Positions 7,586 to 13,526 of a DNA stretch of 15,541 nucleotides are shown one piece after another. Source of the DNA: an uncultured Actinoplanes sp. (GTDB lineage: Bacteria; Actinomycetota; Actinomycetes; Mycobacteriales; Micromonosporaceae); NCBI RefSeq assembly GCF_934643405.1, contig NZ_CAKUCL010000169.1:1-15541 (forward strand), read 5' to 3'. A model generated the notes under the pieces. The model was given only the letters and a program-made list of their open reading frames with translations, searched no databases and was not told where the DNA came from. A program made the position numbers and the translations under genes. Each line of letters opens with the position of its first letter. Position 1 is the stretch's first letter.

Positions 7586-8887
7586 ATGCGACTTCCCTGG
7601 CCGTTGCCCGTAGCCGGGGCCGCTACCGTGCCCGGCGGATACCTCGGAGTCGCCGACTATCTCGGGCTGCCGATGATCGAGCTCGCGCCGTTCCCGGCCG
7701 CGGTGATCTTCGGCGGGGCCATCGTCGGGGCGGCCTTCCTGCTGTCCTGGGCGGCCGAGGCCGCCGAGGTCGACGTCAGCGCCGGCGTCGCGCTGGCCTT
7801 TCTGGCGTTTCTTGCGGTCCTTCCCGAGTACGGCGTGGATTTCGTCTTCACCCTGCGAGCCGGCCGGACGTTCGCCGAGCAGGGGCACTGCGCCGGGGCC
7901 GACGACCCGTGCTCGCTCGCCCTGGCCAACATGACCGGGGCCAACCGCGTCCTGGTCGGGGTCGGCTGGCCGCTGGTGGTGCTGATCGCCGGCCTGATCG
8001 CCCGCCGCCACCCGCGTCGCACCCAGCAGGAGCCGAGCGTCCCCGCGCCGGGACACGTGCGGCTGGCCGCGACCATGTCGGTCGAGGTCGTCTTCCTGGG
8101 CGTCGCCACGGTGTACTCGCTGACCCTGCCGCTGCGGCACAGCCTCACCCTGGTCGACGCGGTCGTGCTGGTCAGCCTGTTCGTCCTGTACGCGTGGCGG
8201 CTGTCCAAGGCCCCGGTCGAGGAGCCGGAACTCGCCGGCACGTCCGCCTGGGTCGCCGACAAGCAGCGCACCCACCGCCGCCGCTGGCTGATCGCCCTGT
8301 TCCTGCTGGCCGCCGTGGTCATCGTCGCCACCGCCGAGCACTTCGCCGACGCGGTGGTGGACACCGGCGAACGCCTGTCGATCGACCGGTTCCTGCTGGT
8401 GCAGTGGGCGGCCCCGGTCGCCAGCGAGGCGCCCGAGCTGATCGTCGCGTGCCTGTACGCGTGGCGGCTGCGGGCCTCGCAGGCGCTGGGCACGCTGCTG
8501 TCCAGCAAGGTCAACCAGTGGACGCTGCTGGTCGGCACGATCCCGATCGTCTTCGCGGTCTCGTCGGCGTCGCTGCACGGGCTGCCGCTGAGCGAGCATC
8601 AGCGCTACGAGCTGCTGATCACCGCGGCGCAGTCGTTGTTCGCGGTCAGCCTGCTGATCGATCTGCGGCTCAGCCAGTGGGGTTCGGCCGCGCTGATCGG
8701 CCTGTTCCTGGTGCAGTTCGCGGCCAGCATCCTGCTGTCCGACGCGGCCAACCGGCTGGTGCTGCTGGTCCTGTCGGCGGTCTACCTGGCCGGCGCGGTG
8801 GTCCTGTTCGTCCGCGACCGGCGGCCGGCCCGCGCGGTGCTGCGCGACGGGCTGGTCGCCGACCTCAAGACCGTCAAGGAGTACTAG
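7586..8887 (+). CDS. CaCA-superfamily cation exchanger (sodium/calcium or proton/cation type)
   Basis: This is a multi-pass membrane protein of 433 residues from the ATG at 7586. About ten hydrophobic segments fall into two halves, separated by a charged loop at about 205-233. Each half carries a degenerate alpha repeat of the Na+/Ca2+ exchanger family. The first reads FLAVLPEYGVDF (about 75-86) with ALANMTGANRVLVG (112-125). The second reads VASEAPELIVACLYAWR (278-294) with ALGTLLSSKVNQWTLLVG (300-317). The acidic residues E81 and E284 are where these exchangers coordinate the cation. The second-repeat GSN is replaced by SSKVN. It is monocistronic: the glpD hairpin lies upstream and a convergent gene overlaps its stop. 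An alternative ATG at 7553 adds 11 residues; neither start has a good ribosome binding site. The transported ion cannot be told from sequence. Confidence 0.8.
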   Translation: MRLPWPLPVAGAATVPGGYLGVADYLGLPMIELAPFPAAVIFGGAIVGAAFLLSWAAEAAEVDVSAGVALAFLAFLAVLPEYGVDFVFTLRAGRTFAEQGHCAGADDPCSLALANMTGANRVLVGVGWPLVVLIAGLIARRHPRRTQQEPSVPAPGHVRLAATMSVEVVFLGVATVYSLTLPLRHSLTLVDAVVLVSLFVLYAWRLSKAPVEEPELAGTSAWVADKQRTHRRRWLIALFLLAAVVIVATAEHFADAVVDTGERLSIDRFLLVQWAAPVASEAPELIVACLYAWRLRASQALGTLLSSKVNQWTLLVGTIPIVFAVSSASLHGLPLSEHQRYELLITAAQSLFAVSLLIDLRLSQWGSAALIGLFLVQFAASILLSDAANRLVLLVLSAVYLAGAVVLFVRDRRPARAVLRDGLVADLKTVKEY

Positions 8888-9630
8888 AACCGCAGGTGCC
8901 GGGCGAAGAAGCGGGCCGCGCTGTCCGCCTCGAAGCGGGGCAGGTCCTGGTGCCGGCCCGCGTTGGCGTGCAACGTCTTCTCCGCCGAGGCGAACGCGTC
9001 GAACAGCGCGAGACCCGACGCGCGCGGGATGTGCTCGTCGTCCCACTGCATCACGAACTCGATCGGCACGGTGATCCGGCGGGCCGCCTCGGCCAGGGCG
9101 TCGGGCCAGTGCAGGCCGAAGACCGCGGCGGTGATCCGGGATTCGCTCGCGGTCAGCGGCACCCCGGTCGCGGTGCCCATGGCGGTGCCGAAGAACCCGA
9201 CCGGGCCGCCGGCGCCGATCTCCGGCAGCTCCTGGAGAGCGTCCAGGGTGGCCCGCCACTCGGGCACGGCGCGCTCGGCGAGGTGGGCGTTGTAGCGGAC
9301 CACGATCGGGCCCTCCGGCTCGCCCGCGGCCCGCGCCCGGTACAGCGCGGCGATCTCCCGCTCGTCGTGCGCCGTACGGGGACGGTCGCCGTGACCCGGC
9401 GCGTCGATGACCGCGACGTGGAAGCCGCAGCCGATCACCAGCAGGGTCGCCCGGCCGGACATCGCCGGCGATTTCTTGTGGTTGCCGCCGCCATGAGCCA
9501 TCAGGACCAGGGGTGCGCGCTCGCCGCCCTCGAGGGGCGACCAGAGCACGCCGGGGATCTTGCCGAGGGTGAAGTCGCGCTCGCGCATGCCGTTCGACGA
9601 CGACTCGGCGGTGAACTGCCATGAATCCAT
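8884..9630 (-). CDS. Alpha/beta hydrolase-fold protein with Ala at the nucleophile position
   Basis: This 248-residue protein resembles dienelactone-hydrolase or acyl-peptidase-like alpha/beta hydrolases. Visible features are the oxyanion-side HGGG (46-49), AVIDAPGHGDRP (73-84), the acid region MQWDDEHIPRASG (194-206, D197/D198) and the candidate catalytic His H227 (NAGRHQDLP). The nucleophile elbow at 148-152 reads G-T-A-M-G where an active enzyme has G-x-S-x-G. The codon at 9181-9183 is GCC for Ala150. The protein may therefore be inactive, use other chemistry, or act as a binder. The ATG at 9630 follows GGAAGG at 9-base spacing. It is the last gene of a leftward run, 149 bp after the class V aminotransferase, and its 3' end overlaps the exchanger gene by 4 bp tail to tail. 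Confidence 0.82.
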   Translation of the reverse strand: MDSWQFTAESSSNGMRERDFTLGKIPGVLWSPLEGGERAPLVLMAHGGGNHKKSPAMSGRATLLVIGCGFHVAVIDAPGHGDRPRTAHDEREIAALYRARAAGEPEGPIVVRYNAHLAERAVPEWRATLDALQELPEIGAGGPVGFFGTAMGTATGVPLTASESRITAAVFGLHWPDALAEAARRITVPIEFVMQWDDEHIPRASGLALFDAFASAEKTLHANAGRHQDLPRFEADSAARFFARHLRF

Positions 9631-9643
9631 GAGTTGGTGCCTT

Positions 9644-9676
9644 CCGGGAGTGCGTTCTCGCTCGAGGCACTCCCGG
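9644..9676 (-). promoter_or_regulatory. Perfect 10-bp hairpin abutting the hydrolase ribosome binding site
   Basis: CCGGGAGTGC (9644-9653) and GCACTCCCGG (9667-9676) form a perfect 10-bp stem with a 13-base loop. On the minus-strand transcript the 3' arm runs into the GGAAGG ribosome binding site of the hydrolase gene (9640-9645) and shares two bases with it. It could end transcription from the aminotransferase gene, attenuate, or act as a repressor operator. The sequence does not decide. Confidence 0.6.
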
Positions 9677-9682
9677 CGACAC

Positions 9683-9742
9683 CTACGTCGTTCGCCTGAC
9701 CGGGACGGCGGGAGGGAGTACCCACGGGGATACAGCGGGCAT
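9683..9742 (-). CDS. Possible 19-residue leader peptide upstream of the hydrolase
   Basis: An ATG at 9742 opens a 20-codon frame reading MPAVSPWVLPPAVPVRRTT and then TAG. Its ribosome binding site, AGGAGGTGA at 9748-9756, is almost the full complement of the 16S anti-Shine-Dalgarno and is 5 bases from the ATG. It is the best site in this part of the window. Five of 19 residues are Pro. The frame ends 6 bases before the 10-bp hairpin that precedes the hydrolase start. That layout (short peptide, hairpin, gene) resembles a translational attenuator. It could also be chance, or the remnant of a lost gene. Confidence 0.35.
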   Translation of the reverse strand: MPAVSPWVLPPAVPVRRTT

Positions 9743-9778
9743 GGGTCTCACCTCCTCGATGTCGCGGTCGGCAGCAAG

Positions 9779-11443
9779 CTACCAGTCCCGGTCGCTGAGG
9801 CACACCTCGGGCAGCAGGAACCAGCGCAGCTTCTCGAACGCGGGCGGCAGGTCCGGGTGGACGCCGTCGGCCGGCTCGGGGCGCTCGGCCATCAGCCGGC
9901 GCGCCTCGTCGAGGTAGCCCGGCAGGACCTCCTCGCCGAGCACCTGGCCGCCGGTTGCCGGCATCGTCACCGTGCCGTCCGGGCCGAGACGAAGGTCGGT
10001 CAGCCGGACCGGCGGCTCGGCCGGCGCGACGTGCGTCCAGCGGCCGGTGCGCGGGTCGAACCGGTAGTCCGGCAGCATCCGGGCGCCGTATCGGGCGACC
10101 AGCGCCACCGCGTCCAGCAGGTAGCCGGTCACCGCGTCGGACTGGAAGTAGGCCAGGTTCAGCCTGGTCCAGCCGGGCTTGATGCCCTCCCAGCCCTCGA
10201 CGATCTCACCGCGGAACTCCCGCGAGCGCGCGTCGTCGATGCCGAGCAGGCGGTGCCCGTACGGTCCGGCACAGGAACACCCGCTGCGGGCCTGCACACC
10301 GAAGAGGTCGTTGAGCAGCGCCGCGACGAAGTTGTGGTGCAGCGGCAGGGCGCCGGCCCGCACCTGGAACGAGACGATCGGCAGCCGGTCGGCGTTCAGA
10401 TCGCCGAGGATCTCGATGCGGTCCTCCGTGGCCCACCGGTCGCGGACGCGGCGCCACAGCTCGCGCTCGCGCACGCCGATCAGGTCGGTGCCGACCGACT
10501 GCTTGACCTGGAAGGCGAGCCCGGCGCGGATCGACTCGACGATGGCCGGGGTGCCGCCCTCCTCGCGGGCGACCGGGTCGGACAGGTAGCGGTGGCCGGT
10601 CGGGTCGACGTACGCGACGGTGCCGCCGCCCGGCGTGACCGGCACCCGGTTGGTGACGAGCTGCTTGCGGACCACCAGCACGCCCGGGGTCTGCGGGCCG
10701 CCGACGAACTTGTGCGGCGACAGGAAGACGGCGTCCTTGTCGGCCATCGAGATCGGCACGTACGGTCCGGCCGCCGCGTAGTCCCAGACCGAGAGCGCGC
10801 CGTGGTCGTGCAGGATCCGGGCGATGGCCGCGGTGTCGGTGAGCACGCCGGTGACGTTGGAGGCGGCGGAGAAGCTGCCGATGCGCAGCGGCCTGGCCCC
10901 GTACGCAAGCAGCGCCTTTCGCAGTGATTCCAGGTCGACGTGGCCGCTGGGGTCGAGGTCGATCTCGACGACGTCGGCGATCGACTCGCGCCAGGGCAGC
11001 TCGTTGGAGTGGTGCTCGTACGGTCCGACGAACACCACCGGGCGGTCCTCGGCCGGGATGTGCGCGCGCAGGTCGTACCGGTCGTCGAGGTCCTCGGGGA
11101 TGCGCAGGCCGAGGATGCCGACCAGCTTGCTCACCGCGCCGGTCGCCCCCGACCCGCAGAAGATGACCACGTCGTCCGGTCCGCCGCCGACCGCGTCGTG
11201 GATGATCGACCGGGCCTGCTCGCGCAGCGCCATGGTCTGCGCGCCGGTCGCGGACGCCTCGGTGTGCGTGTTCGCGTACCGGCTGAGCACGTGATCGCGG
11301 ATGAAGTCCTCGACGAAGTCCAGCGCCTGCCCCGAGGCCGTGAAGTCGGCATAGGTGATCCGCCGCGGCCCGTACGGCCCGTCGAGCACCTGCCCCGAGC
11401 CGATCATGCCGCGCCGGATGCGCTCCAGCATCGGTGTGTCCAT
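9779..11443 (-). CDS. Class V aminotransferase / cysteine desulfurase-like PLP enzyme
   Basis: This 554-residue fold-type I PLP enzyme is related to SufS/NifS and selenocysteine lyases. Visible residues are H144-H145 in EHHSNELPW, the pyridine-contacting D221 in VWDYAAAGPY and the Schiff-base K245 in LSPHKFVGGPQTPG. GGGTVAYVD (272-280) and EEGGTPAI (294-301) follow. RSGCSCAGPYGHRLLGI (386-402) places C391 where cysteine desulfurases carry the sulfur-accepting Cys. About 100 residues after the core make it longer than SufS (about 400). The ATG at 11443 has GGGGAGGA about 7 bases upstream. The frame stays open much further upstream, but that is overlap with the kinase gene. No Fe-S assembly genes are nearby, so the sulfur acceptor is unknown; it may act on another substrate. 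Confidence 0.85.
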   Translation of the reverse strand: MDTPMLERIRRGMIGSGQVLDGPYGPRRITYADFTASGQALDFVEDFIRDHVLSRYANTHTEASATGAQTMALREQARSIIHDAVGGGPDDVVIFCGSGATGAVSKLVGILGLRIPEDLDDRYDLRAHIPAEDRPVVFVGPYEHHSNELPWRESIADVVEIDLDPSGHVDLESLRKALLAYGARPLRIGSFSAASNVTGVLTDTAAIARILHDHGALSVWDYAAAGPYVPISMADKDAVFLSPHKFVGGPQTPGVLVVRKQLVTNRVPVTPGGGTVAYVDPTGHRYLSDPVAREEGGTPAIVESIRAGLAFQVKQSVGTDLIGVRERELWRRVRDRWATEDRIEILGDLNADRLPIVSFQVRAGALPLHHNFVAALLNDLFGVQARSGCSCAGPYGHRLLGIDDARSREFRGEIVEGWEGIKPGWTRLNLAYFQSDAVTGYLLDAVALVARYGARMLPDYRFDPRTGRWTHVAPAEPPVRLTDLRLGPDGTVTMPATGGQVLGEEVLPGYLDEARRLMAERPEPADGVHPDLPPAFEKLRWFLLPEVCLSDRDW

Positions 11444-11559
11444 GGACAATTCCTCCCCATTGAGGATCAACCCTTGCGGTCGTTCGCGGATCACCCGCGT
11501 GGTCATTCTGCGCTGGACGCAACCGCCCGATCCCGCGGCGGCCGTCGATGAGGCAAGGG
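11444..11559 (-). promoter_or_regulatory. Leader/promoter region of the class V aminotransferase
   Basis: This is the 116 bp between the kinase gene and the aminotransferase gene. ACCCTTGC (11470-11477) and GCAAGGGT (11553-11560) are a perfect 8-bp inverted repeat spanning nearly the whole gap. A small hairpin, CGCGG-ATCAC-CCGCG, lies inside it at 11485-11499. No clear -35/-10 pair was found, so the gene may be read through from upstream. Confidence 0.3.
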
Positions 11560-12450
11560 TCATTCCCGCGCGGTGAGGCGGGCCAGCGTGCGGCGGCCCA
11601 TCCCGCTCATCGCCGGGTTGGTCCCGAGGTAGTACCAGACCGCGCCCATCGACTGCTGGAACGCCCACGCGCGGCCACGTTCCCATTCGAGGTCGCCGCA
11701 GCCGAGGAGGTCGCGCAGGAGACGGCGGGGGCCGTCGTCGAGCAGATGCCAGGCGCCGACCAGGTCGAGGGCGCGGTCGGCGACGCCGAGGCCGCCCACG
11801 TCGAGCACGCCGGCCAGCCGGCCCCCGTCGACCAGGACGTTGCCCGGGATCAGGTCGCCGTGGGTCATCGTGTCCGGGTAGTCGCCGCGCGGCAGCTCGC
11901 GCATCCGCGCCCACACGCGGCGCAGCCGGGGCACGTCCAGGATGCCCTCGCTGCGCCGGAAACAGGTCGCCATCCAGTCGTCGTGGTCGCGCAGGTCGCC
12001 GCCGCGGCCGGTGCCGCGGAAGGTGCGGCCGCGGGTGTCCATCCCGCGCACCGAGGCGATGAAATCGGCCAGGTCGCGGGCGAACTGTTCGGAGCCGCCG
12101 GGGTCGCGCTCGGTGGCGGCGACGCCGGGCAGCCAGGTCTGCACCGACCAGGGCAGCGGGTAGCCCTCGCCGGGCTCGCCGATCGCGACCGGTTCGGGCG
12201 TGGCGAACCGGGTGCGCCCGTGCAGCTCGCGCGCCGCGGCCGCCTCCTCCTCCAGCCACGTGCGGGCGGCGACCGGGTCCCTCGGCCGCAACGGGAAGCG
12301 GGCCGTCAGCCTCTCGCCCAGCCGGAAGATGGCGTTGACCGTGCCGTTGGACCCGACGCGGGTGAGGGTTTCCCCGCGCCATTGCGGGAACTGCGCCTCG
12401 ATCAGTTTCCGGACGGTCTGCGGGGTCACGTCGAGCTCGTCGTCATGCAT
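11560..12450 (-). CDS. APH-fold small-molecule phosphotransferase (aminoglycoside phosphotransferase family)
   Basis: This 296-residue kinase-like protein carries the APH signature THGDLIPGNVLV (196-207), with H197, catalytic D199 and N204. The metal-binding D217 is in VLDVGGLG, where many relatives have IDFG. The N-lobe shows RVGSNGTVNAIFRLG (31-45), the nucleotide loop, and FPLRPRD with R51-F52. The family includes aminoglycoside, homoserine, choline and macrolide kinases, so the substrate is open and resistance should not be assumed. The ATG at 12450 gives MHDDELDVTPQTVRKLI, a typical family N-terminus. No good ribosome binding site precedes it, and a GTG lies two codons upstream at 12456. 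The open frame further upstream runs through repeats and is not family-like. It lies between the SDR and the aminotransferase genes on the same strand. Confidence 0.87.
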   Translation of the reverse strand: MHDDELDVTPQTVRKLIEAQFPQWRGETLTRVGSNGTVNAIFRLGERLTARFPLRPRDPVAARTWLEEEAAAARELHGRTRFATPEPVAIGEPGEGYPLPWSVQTWLPGVAATERDPGGSEQFARDLADFIASVRGMDTRGRTFRGTGRGGDLRDHDDWMATCFRRSEGILDVPRLRRVWARMRELPRGDYPDTMTHGDLIPGNVLVDGGRLAGVLDVGGLGVADRALDLVGAWHLLDDGPRRLLRDLLGCGDLEWERGRAWAFQQSMGAVWYYLGTNPAMSGMGRRTLARLTARE

Positions 12451-12480
12451 CGGCACGGCCCGATCTTGCTGCCGGCCGTC

Positions 12481-12512
12481 GCCGGCGGCAACGGAATTCC
12501 GCTGCCGCCGGC
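12481..12512. repeat. 32-bp near-perfect palindrome upstream of the APH-type kinase
   Basis: The arms GCCGGCGGCA (12481-12490) and TGCCGCCGGC (12503-12512) match perfectly. The centre ACGGAATTCCGC is itself almost fully symmetric around GAATTC. Over all 16 base pairs only one does not match (A12491 against C12502), and on the minus-strand RNA that becomes a G-U pair. It lies 30 bp upstream of the kinase ATG, so it could be a terminator for the SDR transcript or a dimer-binding operator. No U-run follows. Confidence 0.7.
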
Positions 12513-12651
12513 GTGTTTCCGCCGCTGCCGGGCTTCTGCCGCCGGCTTCTTCGCCGCCGCCGGCTTTTCCGCCGCCGCCGGCTTTCTCCTGCGGCCGGCT
12601 TTTCCGCCGCCGGCGGCTTTCTCCTGCGGCCGACCTTTTCCGCCGCCGGCG
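12511..12651. repeat. Degenerate tandem repeat, 17-18 bp units in a 35-bp higher-order pattern
   Basis: This tract fills the gap between the SDR and kinase genes. Type A units, GCTTTTCCGCCGCCGCCG and variants, lie at 12563-12580, 12598-12615 and 12633-12651. Type B units, GCTTTCTCCTGCGGCCG, lie at 12581-12597 and 12616-12632 and are identical. The A+B pairs 12563-12597 and 12598-12632 are 35 bp each and differ at one base. More worn A-like units lie at 12545-12562, 12531-12544 and 12511-12530. Minus-strand frames give Lys/Ala/Pro/Arg-rich text such as AEKPAAAKKPAAE, but a 35-bp period does not keep frame, which argues against coding. Confidence 0.8.
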
Positions 12652-12661
12652 GCCGGGTCGG

Positions 12662-13396
12662 TCAGATCGCGGTGGCGCCCGCGTCGACGTGCATGGTCGT
12701 GCCGGTGACGAAGCTGGCCCGCGGCGACGCCAGGAAGGCGATCGCCTCGGCGATCTCCGGTGCCCGGGCGGTGCGGCCCAGCGGCAGCACCCGCGCCAGA
12801 TCCTCGATGCTCTCGCCCCACTCGGCGAGCACACCCTCGGTGCGGGTCGGGCCGGGGGCGACGCTGTTCACCCGCACGCCCCGCGGGCCGAACTCCGCCG
12901 CCCACGTCCGGGTCAGCGACGCCAACGCCGCCTTCGTGGCGCTGTAGACCGAGGCGCCCGGCACGCCCATGGTCGCCGCCATCGTGGTGACGTTGACGAT
13001 GCTGCCCTCGCCGCGCTCCAGCATGCCCGGAACGAGCCGGGCCACCAGGAAGTAGGCGCCGCGCACATTGGTGTCGAACATCGATTCGAACGCCTCGACC
13101 GTCTGGTCGAGGGTGGTCGCGACCGGGAAGGCGGCCGCGCCGTTGACGATCACGTCGACCTGGCCGGCCGCCGTGGCCAGCGCGTCCACGTCGGCCAGGT
13201 CGCCGAGGTCGGCGCGGACGAAGCGCGCGGTGCCCGGACCCTCCTGGCCGAGCTCCTTCACCGCGCTCTCGCCCCGGGCCGTGTCCCGGCCGCTGACGAT
13301 GACGTCGGCCCCGCCGCGCACGAACAGCCGTGCGGCCTCCAGGCCGATGCCCGCCGTGCCGCCGGTGATGACGACCCTCTTGTTCTCGAACTCCAT
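12662..13396 (-). CDS. SDR-family NAD(P)-dependent oxidoreductase
   Basis: This 244-residue classical short-chain dehydrogenase/reductase has the Rossmann motif TGGTAGIG (11-18) and SGRD (35-38), which has a basic residue after the second strand and so hints at NADP(H). D63-L64 follow, then NGAA (85-88), N110 in FDTN, and the active-site pair YSATK with Y151 and K155. The position usually held by the catalytic Ser, 13 residues before the Tyr, is T138 (NVTTMAA). PGPTRTEG (181-188) and the C-terminal VTGTTMHVDAG (230-240) complete the fold. The ATG at 13396 has AGAGGAG about 8 bases upstream; the open frame further upstream lacks family residues. It is divergent from a LysR-type regulator 130 bp away, which probably controls it. 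The substrate is unknown. Confidence 0.9.
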   Translation of the reverse strand: MEFENKRVVITGGTAGIGLEAARLFVRGGADVIVSGRDTARGESAVKELGQEGPGTARFVRADLGDLADVDALATAAGQVDVIVNGAAAFPVATTLDQTVEAFESMFDTNVRGAYFLVARLVPGMLERGEGSIVNVTTMAATMGVPGASVYSATKAALASLTRTWAAEFGPRGVRVNSVAPGPTRTEGVLAEWGESIEDLARVLPLGRTARAPEIAEAIAFLASPRASFVTGTTMHVDAGATAI

Positions 13397-13485
13397 CGGT
13401 GGTGCTCCTCTGCGCGATGAACTGTCGGGTCCGAGCGTCCGCGCCGCGGGCCGCGCCGGGTAACGGCAGATCCGGGGGCGGGTCA

Positions 13486-13501
13486 TCAGCGCGACTGCTG
13501 A
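13486..13501. promoter_or_regulatory. Candidate LysR-type regulator binding site
   Basis: TCAGC (13486-13490) and GCTGA (13497-13501) form a perfect 5-bp inverted repeat with a 6-base centre. It lies 25 bp before the LysR gene start in the spacer shared with the SDR gene. LysR regulators bind such short interrupted dyads in divergent promoters. It does not fit the strict T-N11-A form, so the call is weak. Confidence 0.3.
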
Positions 13502-13526
13502 CCGCCGGCCGTGCTGAGATGGGGCC

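Noticed and set aside
5737..7587. 616-codon open frame on the minus strand opposite glpD
   Set aside because: Composition is His/Arg/Gly/Val shadow text with no domain, and glpD on the other strand is fully conserved.
9779..11443. Part of a SUF/ISC or phosphorothioation (dnd) sulfur system
   Set aside because: No sufBCDU, iscU or dnd genes lie nearby; only the desulfurase-like enzyme is present.
11560..12450. Aminoglycoside resistance gene
   Set aside because: The APH fold is shared by many metabolic kinases, and nothing in the sequence points to an aminoglycoside substrate.
12511..12651. CRISPR-like array
   Set aside because: The units are 17-18 bp and directly adjacent without unique spacers, and no cas genes are present.
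12511..12651. Lys/Ala/Pro-rich histone-like tail fused to the SDR by frameshift
   Set aside because: The SDR ends normally after VTGTTMHVDAG, and the 35-bp period does not keep a reading frame, so coding selection is unlikely.
12451..12834. N-terminal extension of the APH-type kinase through the repeat tract
   Set aside because: The extended text is Arg/Gly/Pro repeat translation and antisense-like SDR sequence. The family N-terminus begins at 12450.
13427..13460. GC-rich dyads between the SDR and LysR genes (for example CGCGG-G-CCGCG)
   Set aside because: Short self-complementary GC runs are expected by chance at this base composition.
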